DNA of 63,614 nt from positions 1 to 63,614 of the forward strand of contig DASXBZ010000034.1 of the NCBI GenBank assembly GCA_036491435.1. The letters are read 5' to 3'. This stretch comes from Bog-473 sp036491435 (lineage in GTDB: Bacteria > Actinomycetota > Acidimicrobiia > Acidimicrobiales > RAAP-2). How positions within the stretch are numbered: the first letter of the stretch is position 1; each line of letters starts with the position of its first letter. Made by a program: the position numbers and the translations under genes. Below, piece after piece: positions 50,673 to 59,379 of the stretch. The notes under the pieces were generated by a model. That model saw only the letters and a program-made list of their open reading frames with translations. It had not been told where the DNA came from and searched no databases.

Positions 50673-52501
50673 GTCGCCGTCGAGCGGACTTCGACTTCCA
50701 AGCCGTCGAAGCGGCCGTCCTCGAGCCAGGTCTCCAGGCGCTCGCGGTAGCCGAACCAGTCGCCCAACCCGCCGCGGTAGGCGCCGACGAGCGGGCTCCG
50801 CTCCTCGGGGTGCCCCTCGTTGTTGATGCGTGACGGCGTGCAGGCCGCCATGACCCGGCTGGCGTCGATGTAGGCGTCGACGATCCCCTGGACCCACTTC
50901 TCCTCCGCCTCGGCGCTGATGTCGAAGACGTCCACACCTTCTCGTTGGAGCAGCCCGACAGCGCGCCCGACGAACTCGCCCCCGAGGATCGCCAGCTGCG
51001 TGTAGTTGACCGTGACGACGGACTGCTGGAAGGGCCCCGGCATGATGAACATGTTGGGGAAGCCGCGGCTCATCATGCCGAAGAGGCTGTGCGGACCGTC
51101 GGCCCACCTCTCGGCGAGGGTCACGCCGCCGCGGCCCACAACTTCGTGTCCGGCGCGGCGGTGCAGCGGCGTCTGTTCGGGCTCGAAGCCGGTGCCGTAG
51201 ACGATGCAGTCGACCTCGTACTGCTCCCCGTCGACGACGGGCCCTTTCTCGGTGATCCGTTCGATACCGGCCGGGCAGTCGATCAGCGTGATGTTCGGCG
51301 CGTTGAACGCGGAGAGGTACTCGTCGTGGAAGCAGGGCCGCTTGCAGATGTAGCGGTAGTAGGGCTTGAGGATGTCAGCCTTGACGGGGTCGGACACCAG
51401 CGCCTCGACACGGCGGCGGTGCTCCTCCATGACCTCGAAGTCGAGCTCCTCGCCGCGGCGCGCGATGTCGGCGCCCGTCATGCCCTCGACGACCCTGGGG
51501 TGGTTGACGGCGGCGAAGTGGTGGGTCCACCCGTCGTCGACCAGGTCGTCGTCGACGGGGAGGCCGAGCATGATGGCCTGGAAGTTGTCCATGCGCGCCT
51601 GCTGCCATCCCGGCTCGAGCTGCTCGCCGAAGTGGGCGTCGGTGGGCCGGTTGCCCCGCACGCCGATGGCGGAGGGGGTGCGTTGGAAGACGTAGACGTG
51701 CTTGGCCGACTCGACCAGCGGCGGCACGCACTGGATGCCGCTGGCGCCGGTGCCGAGGACCGCGACCGACTTGTCCGCGAGCTTGTCGAGCGGCTCGTGG
51801 GCGCCGCCGCCCGTGTACTCGTAATCCCAGCGCGCCGTGTGGAACGAACGGCCTGCGAAGTCCTCCATGCCCGGGATGGCCGGCAGCTTGAGGAGGTTGA
51901 GGATTCCGACGGCCAGGACGTACCAGCGGCAGCGGATCTCGTCACCGCGGTCGGTGGTGACGAGCCAGCGACCCTCGTCCTCCCGCCACTCGGCGCGGGT
52001 CACGCCGGTGTGGAACAGCGCGTCGTCCTCGAGGTGGTAGCGCGCCGCGATCTTCTTGAGGTGGCCGAGGATCTCCTCGCCCCAGGCGTAGCGCCGGGAG
52101 GGGACGTAGTCGAACTCCTCGAGCATGGGGATGTACATGTACGACTCCACGTCGCACATGACGCCGGGGTACTGGTTCCAGTACCAGGTGCCGCCGACGC
52201 CCCCCGCCTTGTCCACGATGCGGATCCGCTCGATGCCGGCCTTGCGCAGGTTGGCGCCCGCCAGGACGCCGGCGATGCCGCCCCCGACGATCAGGACGTC
52301 GACCTCGTCGTCGACCGGCTCGCGCTCGGTCCTCGGCGTGAACGGGTCGTCGCGATATGCCGAGAAGTTCGCATCGTGTTGCAGGTCACGGATGTCCGAC
52401 CTGCCCTCGACCAAGCGGCGGTCGCGTTCGGCCAGGTACTTGGCGCGGACGGTCTCCTTGTCGAAGCGTGGGGCGTCCGGATCGGGCTCAGAATTTGGCA
52501 C
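50669..52501 (-). CDS. Baeyer-Villiger-type flavin monooxygenase (first)
   Basis: The 610-residue FAD/NADPH monooxygenase has the FAD site VLIVGGGIAGVLAGANLRKA, VGGTWYWNQYPGVMCDVESY, the BVMO fingerprint FAGRSFHTARWDYEYT (FxGxxxHxxxW) and the NADPH site VLGTGASGIQCVPP. The 80-residue N-terminal extension is typical of cycloalkanone and steroid-type BVMOs. It turns a ketone into a lactone or ester. GTG 52501 is the chosen start. It leads an overlapping BVMO/SDR-SDR/amidohydrolase operon. Confidence 0.93.
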   Translation of the reverse strand: MPNSEPDPDAPRFDKETVRAKYLAERDRRLVEGRSDIRDLQHDANFSAYRDDPFTPRTEREPVDDEVDVLIVGGGIAGVLAGANLRKAGIERIRIVDKAGGVGGTWYWNQYPGVMCDVESYMYIPMLEEFDYVPSRRYAWGEEILGHLKKIAARYHLEDDALFHTGVTRAEWREDEGRWLVTTDRGDEIRCRWYVLAVGILNLLKLPAIPGMEDFAGRSFHTARWDYEYTGGGAHEPLDKLADKSVAVLGTGASGIQCVPPLVESAKHVYVFQRTPSAIGVRGNRPTDAHFGEQLEPGWQQARMDNFQAIMLGLPVDDDLVDDGWTHHFAAVNHPRVVEGMTGADIARRGEELDFEVMEEHRRRVEALVSDPVKADILKPYYRYICKRPCFHDEYLSAFNAPNITLIDCPAGIERITEKGPVVDGEQYEVDCIVYGTGFEPEQTPLHRRAGHEVVGRGGVTLAERWADGPHSLFGMMSRGFPNMFIMPGPFQQSVVTVNYTQLAILGGEFVGRAVGLLQREGVDVFDISAEAEEKWVQGIVDAYIDASRVMAACTPSRINNEGHPEERSPLVGAYRGGLGDWFGYRERLETWLEDGRFDGLEVEVRSTAT

Positions 52502-52684
52502 GGGGCACTCAGTGGGCAGGCGTCGAAATTTGAATCTGACCTCGAAGTTGGGTCCAGGCAGATTAGCCCTGGGCCGCGGCGGGGAGACAATGCGCCTCGG
52601 CCCCGGCCGGCATCGAGGATTGACGAGCGCCCCGAGCCGGGGCAGGGTCGCGCCGGACGCATCGAAGGGACGGGTTGCAACCAT

Positions 52685-53455
52685 ATGAAGAGGACTGACG
52701 AGCTCCTGGACCTCAGTGGCAAGGTCGCGGTGGTCACCGGTGGGAGCCGGGGGATCGGCCGCGTCGTCACCGAAGCGCTGGCCGGCGCCGGTGCCGACGT
52801 CGTCGTCGCAAGCCGCAAGCTCGACAATTGCGAGAGGGCGGCGCGCGAGATCACGGAGGCGACGGGACGCCGGGCGCTTCCCGCCGCGTGCCACGTGGGC
52901 AAATGGGAGGACTGCGATCGCCTGGTCGACACGGTGTACGGCGAGTTCGGCCGTTGCGACGTCCTCGTGAACAACGCCGGCATGTCGCCCGCCTACGACG
53001 GCCTCGCCTCGGTCGGCGAAGAGCTCTACGACAAGGTGCATGCGACCAATGCCCGCGGGCCGTTCCGCCTGAGCGTGCTGACCGGGGAGCGGATGGCCCA
53101 GGGCGACGGCGGATCGATCGTCAACATCTCCTCGATCGGATCCCAGCGCCCCAACACGATCGACCTGCCCTACGGCATGGCGAAGGCGGCCCTGAACGCA
53201 TTGACCATCGGGCTGGCCGGCGCCTGGGCTCCGAAGGTGCGGGTGAACCTCGTCATGCCGGCCGCGACCGAGACGGACATGAACAAGGGCTGGCCCGCCG
53301 AGACGAAGGCACGCGTCGCGGCGTCCAACCCGATGCAGCGGCTCGGGCGCCCGGAGGACGTCGCCAGTGCCTGTGTCTTCTTGGCGAGCGACGCCGCGAG
53401 CTACATCAACGGCGCGCAGCTCGCCGTCGACGGGGGGCTCTACCGCAACCTGTGA
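52685..53455 (+). CDS. Short-chain dehydrogenase/reductase (classical SDR)
   Basis: The 256-residue SDR has KVAVVTGGSRGIGRVVTEAL, VLVNNAG, the catalytic NISSIGSQRPNTIDLPYGMA with Tyr and the following Lys in AKAAL, and VDGGLYRNL at the end. The Tyr-Gly-Met-Ala-Lys spacing is canonical. It is divergent from the BVMO gene (183-base gap) and converges tightly on a Rieske oxygenase gene. It probably acts on an alcohol/ketone of the same pathway. ATG 52685 is used; the frame is open far upstream as a shadow of the BVMO gene. Confidence 0.92.
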   Translation: MKRTDELLDLSGKVAVVTGGSRGIGRVVTEALAGAGADVVVASRKLDNCERAAREITEATGRRALPAACHVGKWEDCDRLVDTVYGEFGRCDVLVNNAGMSPAYDGLASVGEELYDKVHATNARGPFRLSVLTGERMAQGDGGSIVNISSIGSQRPNTIDLPYGMAKAALNALTIGLAGAWAPKVRVNLVMPAATETDMNKGWPAETKARVAASNPMQRLGRPEDVASACVFLASDAASYINGAQLAVDGGLYRNL

Positions 53456-53464
53456 CGGCGGCGA

Positions 53465-54766
53465 TCAGGCCTTCGTGAGATAGCGGTCGATGACGCGGTG
53501 CATGTGCAGGATGTTTGCCTCCTGGCGCCGGTTCAGGCGGATGCCGGGGCCGCCGCGTGACTTCATGCCGATCTGCACGTGCTCCATGTTGGCGTAGTCC
53601 TGGTTGGTGATCTCGCCCCAGTCGCGCTCCTGCCAATCGGGGAAGAAACGGCGCTTGGCGCGCTTGGGCGGCTCACCTTGTTGGGGCCAGTGCAAGAACC
53701 ACGTGTCCTTGATGCAGCTGTCCGGGTCGAGGCCGTTCGGCCGGATGCGGAAGACGATCGCGATCCCCGGATAGATGGGCCCGACCATGTTGGGGAAGAA
53801 GAAGACGTCGTCCGCGCTCGTGAGCTGGTCGTCGGCGAACTCCTCCACCGCCACGCCCCTGCCCTCGAGCAGCGTGCGCCGGCCCTGTTGGTAGCGGCTC
53901 AGCATGGTCGCGCCGTCGGCGCCCGACGCCCGGATCTCCTCGACCAGCGCGCTCTCGTCCTTGTAGAAGAGGCCGCCCAGTCCTGCGATGAAGGCCTCGA
54001 GGATCTCGCCCTCGTCGTACTCTCCTTCGACCAATCCGAGGCGCGGGCTGGGACGCAACTGTCGCCGGGCGTTCGGCAGCCGCCCGTAGTGAGCGTGGAT
54101 CCCGAGCGGCTCGTACTCGAGGCTCACGTCGTCGGTCCAGGGCAGCAGCTGTGGGTGCGTGCCCTGCACGTGGTAGCCCTCGTTGAACGCGTCGACCGCG
54201 ACCTTCCAATTCGCAGGGAGCACCGTCGACAGGTAGGTGCGTAGGTGGAACCGGTCGAGGTGATAGGGAGCCAACAGTCTCGGCAGGGGATCGAGGTACT
54301 CGAGCAACGGCGGGGCATCCGCGCTCAGACAGATCCAGACGAAGCCACCCCACACGTCGACGCGCACAGCGTTGAGGCAGACGCTTTCGGGGATCTCGTC
54401 GAACTCCTCGCGGTCGACCACCTCGACCAGGTTCCCGTCGAGGTCGTAGCGCCAGGCGTGGTAGCGGCAGCGGATGCAGCCCTCGGGGAAGCGCCCGGAC
54501 CCGTCGGCGAGGCGGGTGCCACGGTGCAGGCAGGTGTTGTGGAAGGCCCGGATGACCTCCGGGCCGGACCGCACCACGAGGATGGACTGGTCACCGATCA
54601 GGTACTCGCAGAAGTCGCCGACGTCGGCGATCTCCTCCTGCCGGCAGGCGACCTGCCAGACCCGCGACCACAGCCGCTCGAATTCCAGCGCGGCGAACTC
54701 CGGGCTCGTGTACCGGGCGCGGGGAACCACGTCGTCCTCGCCGATCAAGACGCTCTCGAGGTCCAT
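53465..54766 (-). CDS. Rieske non-heme iron oxygenase, alpha subunit type (first)
   Basis: The 433-residue protein has the Rieske cluster ligands Cys-Leu-His-Arg and, 17 residues on, Cys-Arg-Tyr-His (CLHRGTRLADGSG, CIRCRYHAWRYD). The mononuclear iron site is in DAFNEGYHVQGTHPQ (two His), with the Asp later in the domain. It adds one or two oxygen atoms to a ring or unactivated carbon. No reductase or ferredoxin gene is adjacent. ATG 54766 is preferred to the extension to 54793. A FadD17-like ligase is divergent from it. Confidence 0.93.
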   Translation of the reverse strand: MDLESVLIGEDDVVPRARYTSPEFAALEFERLWSRVWQVACRQEEIADVGDFCEYLIGDQSILVVRSGPEVIRAFHNTCLHRGTRLADGSGRFPEGCIRCRYHAWRYDLDGNLVEVVDREEFDEIPESVCLNAVRVDVWGGFVWICLSADAPPLLEYLDPLPRLLAPYHLDRFHLRTYLSTVLPANWKVAVDAFNEGYHVQGTHPQLLPWTDDVSLEYEPLGIHAHYGRLPNARRQLRPSPRLGLVEGEYDEGEILEAFIAGLGGLFYKDESALVEEIRASGADGATMLSRYQQGRRTLLEGRGVAVEEFADDQLTSADDVFFFPNMVGPIYPGIAIVFRIRPNGLDPDSCIKDTWFLHWPQQGEPPKRAKRRFFPDWQERDWGEITNQDYANMEHVQIGMKSRGGPGIRLNRRQEANILHMHRVIDRYLTKA

Positions 54767-54930
54767 CCTTCGCCCTTCCCTCCCATGAGGCACCGAGTAC
54801 CTGCGTCAGCCCGGCCCCGGCACCGCCATGCTACGGCGCACCGCCACCGAGCATGTTGGCCCCCGCCTGCCGCACGGTCCCGCTTATGCTTCGCCGCGGC
54901 CCGGGAGGAGGGACGCGCAAGGATGAGAAC

Positions 54931-56700
54931 GTGACGGCCGCTGAATCGTCTGCCCCGCTCGCGCCGCCGCTGGCCGAGGTGCCGCTCCCGGCACCCGACG
55001 TGGCCACCTTGCTCCGTCGCAACGTCGCCGAGCACGGCGACCGTCCCGCCCTCCGCTTCGGCGAACGGATCTGGACCCACGGCGAGCTCTTCGCCGAGGC
55101 GGAGCGGTTCGCCGCCGTGTTCCGCACCAGGCTCGACCCGGGCCGGCCGCCGCACGTCGGCGTCCTGCTCGACAACACGCCTGATTACGTCTTTTCCCTC
55201 TGTGGTGCGGCCCTGAGCGGGTCGGTGGTCGCCGGGCTCAATTCCACGCGCCAGGGCGAGCATCTATGGCGCGACATCGTGCACACGGACCTGCAGCTGG
55301 TCCTCACCGAGCCCCGCCACGCCGCCCAACTCGATTCGGCGCTCGAGGGCCTCGAGCTGCCGGGCGGCACGCTCGTGTCCACCCGGTTCGCCGACCGCGA
55401 CGACCCTCCGGCCCGGGGAGCCTCTCTGGACGAGGCACTCGATGCCGTCGGCGACCTCCCCGCGCCACGGTCCAGCGACTCCGCCGCCGACGTCGACGCC
55501 CTCTGGGTCCTGCTTTTCACATCCGGCACGTCCGACGCCCCCAAGGCCGTCCGCTGCACCCAACGACGCCTGCTGACCACCGGCAACCGCATGGCCATGA
55601 TGCTCGAGCTGGCGCCCGAGGACGTCGGGTACGCCGCCATGCCCCTTTTCCACACGAACTCGTTGATGGCCGGCCTGGCGCCGGCCCTGGTCGCGGGCGC
55701 CTCACTCTCGCTGGCGCGCCGCTTCAGCGCGTCAGGGTTCCTCCCCGACGTGCGCCGCTACGGCGTCACCTGGTTCAACTACACCGGCAAGCTGTTGACC
55801 TATCTGCTGGCGACGCCGCCCCGCGCCGACGACGCCGACACCTCCTTGCGCGTGGCCTTCGGCAACGAGGGGTCACCCCAGGTCGTGGAGGAGGCGGCGA
55901 CCCGGTTCGGCATGAGGATCATCGACGTGTTCGGGTCGACCGAGGGCGCGATCGCGCTCGATCGCACGGGCAACCGCCCCAGCGGTTCCATCGGCCGGCT
56001 GCGCCAGGGGATCATGGTCGTGGACGAGACCGGCAACGAGGCGCCGCGGGCACAGTTCGACGCCGACGGCCGGCTCACCAACGCCGCCGACAGTGTCGGC
56101 GAGCTGGTCAACACACTCGGTGTCGGCCCGTTCGAGGGCTACTACCGCAACGACGCGGCCATGCAGCAGACCACGCGCAAGGGGTGGTACTGGAGCGGGG
56201 ACTTGGGCTACGTCGACGAGGACGGCTGGGTCTATTTCGCCGGCCGGACCGCCGACTGGCTGCGCGTCGACGGCGAGAACTTCACCGCGGCGCCCATCGA
56301 GGCCATCATCGGCCGTCACCCCGACGTCCTCCTGGGGTCGGTCTACGGCGTTCCGGCGCCCGACTCGGGCGATCAGGTCATGGCTGCGCTCGTCCTGAGG
56401 GATGGCGCCGCCTTCGAGGGGAGGGCGTTCGCGGCATGGCTCGACGCCCAGCCCGACCTCGGACCCAAGTGGCGGCCGACCTTCGTGCGGATCTCGGACG
56501 CGCTGCCGAGCACGCCGACCAACAAGATCCTGACGCGCACGCTGATCCACCAGAAGTTCCGGCACGACCGGGTCGCCGGCGATCCGTTGTACCGGCGCGC
56601 CCGCGGCGCGCCGGAGTTCGGACCGTTCAGCGAAGCGGACGAATCGGCCCTCCATGCAGAGTTCGAGGCCCACGGGCGCGCCCGCGCTTGGGACCTGTGA
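54931..56700 (+). CDS. FadD17-like acyl-CoA ligase (AMP-binding enzyme)
   Basis: The 589-residue ANL-superfamily ligase has the P-loop LLFTSGTSDAPKAVRC, VFGSTEGAIAL, the A8 hinge WYWSGDLGYVDEDGWVYFAG with RTADWLRVDGEN, and the C-terminal PTNKILTR containing the adenylation Lys. PPHVGVLLDNTPDYVFSLCG, the FSASGFLPDVRRYG stretch and GPFEGYYRN recall FadD17 of mycobacterial cholesterol side-chain degradation. GTG 54931 is chosen for AAGGA seven bases upstream. A steroid- or terpenoid-type acid is the likely substrate. Confidence 0.88.
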   Translation: MTAAESSAPLAPPLAEVPLPAPDVATLLRRNVAEHGDRPALRFGERIWTHGELFAEAERFAAVFRTRLDPGRPPHVGVLLDNTPDYVFSLCGAALSGSVVAGLNSTRQGEHLWRDIVHTDLQLVLTEPRHAAQLDSALEGLELPGGTLVSTRFADRDDPPARGASLDEALDAVGDLPAPRSSDSAADVDALWVLLFTSGTSDAPKAVRCTQRRLLTTGNRMAMMLELAPEDVGYAAMPLFHTNSLMAGLAPALVAGASLSLARRFSASGFLPDVRRYGVTWFNYTGKLLTYLLATPPRADDADTSLRVAFGNEGSPQVVEEAATRFGMRIIDVFGSTEGAIALDRTGNRPSGSIGRLRQGIMVVDETGNEAPRAQFDADGRLTNAADSVGELVNTLGVGPFEGYYRNDAAMQQTTRKGWYWSGDLGYVDEDGWVYFAGRTADWLRVDGENFTAAPIEAIIGRHPDVLLGSVYGVPAPDSGDQVMAALVLRDGAAFEGRAFAAWLDAQPDLGPKWRPTFVRISDALPSTPTNKILTRTLIHQKFRHDRVAGDPLYRRARGAPEFGPFSEADESALHAEFEAHGRARAWDL

Positions 56701-56706
56701 CGCCGG

Positions 56707-57363
56707 TCAGCTGGGCTGGGGCACGATCCGGATGTAGGGCTTCGGCTCCTTCCAGGAACCGAAGATCTCCTTGGCCTGCTCGTTGTTGACGGAGCCCGCG
56801 ATGATGACGTCGTCGCCCTGCTTCCAGTTCACGGGGGTGGCCACCTTGTGCTTCGCCGTCAGCTGCAGCGAGTCGATGATCCGCAGCACCTCGTCGAAGT
56901 TCCGTCCCGTCGTCATCGGGTAGACCAGGATGGTCTTGATCTTCTTGTCCGGGCCGATGATGAACACGTTGCGCACCGTCTGGTTGTCGGCCGGCGTGCG
57001 TGACTTGGCGTCGCCCTCGGTCGATGCGGGCAGCATCCCGTAGAGCTTGGCCACCTTGAAATCGTTGTCGGCGATGATGGGATAGCCGGGCCGGGTCCCC
57101 TGGGTCTCCTCGATGTCGTCGGCCCACTTCTCGTGGTCCCCGGTCGAGTCGACCGAGAGGCCGATGATCTTGACTCCCCGCTTGGCGAACTCGGGCTCGA
57201 TCTTCGCCATGTAGCCCAGCTCGGTCGTGCAGATGGGGGTGAAGTCCTTGGGGTGGGAGAAGAGCACCGCCCACGAGTCCCCGATCCAGTCGTGGAACTT
57301 GATCGGGCCCTGGGTCGTCTGGGCCTCGAAATCCGGTGCGGTGTCGTTGAGGGACAGTCCCAT
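56707..57363 (-). CDS. 1-Cys peroxiredoxin (Prx6-like)
   Basis: The 218-residue peroxidase has the peroxidatic cysteine in DFTPICTTELGYM (about residue 45) with its upstream Thr, and a long C-terminal domain (YPMTTGRNFDEVLRIIDSLQ, TPVNWKQGDDVII) as in Prx6. No resolving Cys is visible, so an external thiol reduces it. It reduces H2O2 and organic peroxides and would protect cells using several oxygenases. Only six bases separate its stop from the convergent CoA-ligase stop. Confidence 0.93.
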   Translation of the reverse strand: MGLSLNDTAPDFEAQTTQGPIKFHDWIGDSWAVLFSHPKDFTPICTTELGYMAKIEPEFAKRGVKIIGLSVDSTGDHEKWADDIEETQGTRPGYPIIADNDFKVAKLYGMLPASTEGDAKSRTPADNQTVRNVFIIGPDKKIKTILVYPMTTGRNFDEVLRIIDSLQLTAKHKVATPVNWKQGDDVIIAGSVNNEQAKEIFGSWKEPKPYIRIVPQPS

Positions 57364-57472
57364 AGGTTGCGTGCCTCCCTGGTTGGGTTTCCGACCCGTC
57401 CTGCTTACTACGAACAGGCCACCGGTGCGAGGGGAACAAACCCGCCCGGCGACCCGAACGCCCGACCTCGCC

Positions 57473-58066
57473 TCAGGCGTAGGGCCGCAGGTCGTCGTCC
57501 AGCTCGACGTCGAAGGTGCGCATCGCCATTGCGAACACCTCGTAGGCGCCGACCGTGAAGACCACGTCCATCAGCTGTCGGGTGTCGAACCCGGCTGACA
57601 ACGCCTTGTACGTCTCCTCGCCGATGCGCGCGTCGGCCACGAGCTCGTCGGCCGCGGCGAGCAGTGCACGCTCCAACGGCGCCCACTCCGGGTCCGACGG
57701 ACCGACGCGGACCCGCGCGACCTCCGCCGGGGTCAGACCGGCGACGCCGGATTGGTAGACGTGCTGGGCCCACTCGTAGGTCGAACCCCGCAGGTGCGCC
57801 ACGCGCAGGACCAGGAGCTCGCGCTGCCGCGGCGTGATCGTGGAGAAATACAGCGCGTGCCGGATCAGCTGGTTGTACGCCGCGGTGAGCTCGGGATGGT
57901 GCGCCAGCACGCCCATGGCGTTGAGCCCCGACGGGCTGCCCGGGTCACGGGGCGGCACCGGATGCCGCGGGTTCTCGGGCCGTAACGTCGCCGCCAGGGT
58001 CTCCGCCATGCCGGCGGGCCAGTCTCGCGGCGCGAGCGGCGGCACCCGGCTCGGGTTCGTGCTCAT
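57473..58066 (-). CDS. Carboxymuconolactone decarboxylase / AhpD-fold protein
   Basis: The 197-residue helical protein has the CMD core (TPRQRELLVLRVAHLRGSTY, EWAQHVYQSGVAGLTPAEVA, LMDVVFTVGAYEVFAMAMRT). The CxxC of AhpD alkylhydroperoxidases is absent (RGSTYEWAQH in its place), so disulfide chemistry is excluded; a decarboxylase, hydrolase or isomerase role is possible. It lies 19 bases before the end of the LLM oxidoreductase gene, in a minus-strand series. The substrate is not known. Confidence 0.85.
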   Translation of the reverse strand: MSTNPSRVPPLAPRDWPAGMAETLAATLRPENPRHPVPPRDPGSPSGLNAMGVLAHHPELTAAYNQLIRHALYFSTITPRQRELLVLRVAHLRGSTYEWAQHVYQSGVAGLTPAEVARVRVGPSDPEWAPLERALLAAADELVADARIGEETYKALSAGFDTRQLMDVVFTVGAYEVFAMAMRTFDVELDDDLRPYA

Positions 58067-58084
58067 CGACCCGACAACCCGGCG

Positions 58085-58912
58085 TCAGCCGGCGAACTCG
58101 GGCAGGACGTCGCGGACGAAGGCCTCCACCTGTGCGTCCCCGGCCTCGGGCCAGCCGCACACGAGATAGCCGAAGCCGGCGTCGCGCCACTTGGCCGCGT
58201 GCCGCCGTGCCGTCTCGAGGTCGTCGAGCGACAGGGACCCCGCCCGCATGATCGACGCGGGGTCCCGTCCCGCCTCCGTCGCCAGCGCGTCGAGACGGGC
58301 GCTCGCCTCACGCAGCGAGTTGGGTGTCCCGAAGGCGTGCCACACGTCGGCGAAGCGGGCTGCCAGCGGCAGCGTGCGCGTCGGCCCGGTGCCGCCGATC
58401 CAGATCGGCGGGTGGGGCTTCTGCACGGGCACCGGGCGCAGGGAGGCGTCGAGCAGCGACACCGTCTTGCCCTCGTAGGACACCACCTCGCCGGTGAACA
58501 GCCGGGTCATGATCTCCAACGCGTCCTCGAGGAGGTCGAAGCGCTCGCCCGTCGGCGGGAAGGGGATCCCGAGCTCGCGGTGCTCCTTGTCGAACCAGGC
58601 GGCGCCGAGGGCCAGCTCCAGGCGGCCGTGCGATGCGTGGTCGACTGTCACCGCCTGTGCCGCCAGCACCGACGGGTGCCGGTAGGTGACACCAGTGACC
58701 AGGAGGCCCAGCCGGATGCGCGACGTCACCCCGGCCAGCGCGGCGAGCGTGGTCATCCCCTCGAAGGTCTCACCCGGGCCCTCGCCGTACATCGGCTGGA
58801 AGTGGTCGAACCCCCACATGCCGTCGAAGCCGAGATCCTCGGCCAGGCGGACGCGGCGGACCAGCTCGTCCCAGGGCATGCGTTGTTGCGCGACATCGAG
58901 ACCGAATCTCAT
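58085..58912 (-). CDS. LLM-class F420-dependent oxidoreductase
   Basis: The 275-residue luciferase-like TIM barrel has RFGLDVAQQRMPWDELVRRV, LAEDLGFDGMWGFDHFQPMY, IRLGLLVTGVTYRHP, LELALGAAWFDKEHRELGIP and PPIWIGGTGPTRTLPLAARF. These match actinobacterial F420-dependent members rather than FMN-dependent luciferases. It would carry out a hydride transfer on a ketone, alcohol or enone. It is followed after 18 bases by the CMD-fold gene and preceded by the NTF2-like gene. Confidence 0.9.
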   Translation of the reverse strand: MRFGLDVAQQRMPWDELVRRVRLAEDLGFDGMWGFDHFQPMYGEGPGETFEGMTTLAALAGVTSRIRLGLLVTGVTYRHPSVLAAQAVTVDHASHGRLELALGAAWFDKEHRELGIPFPPTGERFDLLEDALEIMTRLFTGEVVSYEGKTVSLLDASLRPVPVQKPHPPIWIGGTGPTRTLPLAARFADVWHAFGTPNSLREASARLDALATEAGRDPASIMRAGSLSLDDLETARRHAAKWRDAGFGYLVCGWPEAGDAQVEAFVRDVLPEFAG

Positions 58913-58961
58913 TGCCCCGTTCTATCCGATCTGTCCGTCGACCCGCCGGTGCGCCGACGCG

Positions 58962-59363
58962 CTAGCCGACGAACTCGGCGACCCGGCTGTGGAAGCGCCA
59001 GGCCTCACCGTCCCGGTGGAGGACGTCGTGGTAGCGGCCGACGAGCTCCACGGCCCACCGGGACTCGCCCTTCAACACGAAGACGAAGTCGCTCGTGGCG
59101 TGCGCCTCATCCCCTTCCCACGAGGTGACGACCGTGTTCAGCACGAGATGGCGTTGTGGCCGGGCCGGCTTCCATCCCGTATACGCCTCGCGCAGCGCGT
59201 CCGAGCCCGAGAACACACCAAGACCCGGCATCTCGCAGGATCCGTCGGGGCAGAAGGTGGCCACCACGTCGTCGGTCCGGCCGTCGTCGAGAGCCTGGGT
59301 GTAGGTGGCGATCGCGGCGCGGACGCCCTCGGCGACGTCGGCGCTGGTCAACACGTCTGCCAT
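58962..59363 (-). CDS. SnoaL/NTF2-like domain protein
   Basis: The 133-residue product has the NTF2-fold pattern: VRAAIATYTQALDDGRTDDV, VATFCPDGSCEMPGLGVFSG and the terminal strand pair GRYHDVLHRDGEAWRFHSRV. This group includes ketosteroid-isomerase-like enzymes and small dehydratases. The key Tyr/Asp pair of ketosteroid isomerase could not be placed. It lies 16 bases before the second Rieske gene's end, in the same minus-strand series, so a role on the same substrate is likely. Confidence 0.85.
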   Translation of the reverse strand: MADVLTSADVAEGVRAAIATYTQALDDGRTDDVVATFCPDGSCEMPGLGVFSGSDALREAYTGWKPARPQRHLVLNTVVTSWEGDEAHATSDFVFVLKGESRWAVELVGRYHDVLHRDGEAWRFHSRVAEFVG

Positions 59364-59379
59364 CGGGAACCGGACCGCC

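Noticed and set aside
50945..52684. Possible long N-terminal extension of the SDR at 52685
   Set aside because: It is antisense to the BVMO gene and low in complexity; the SDR domain begins at ATG 52685.
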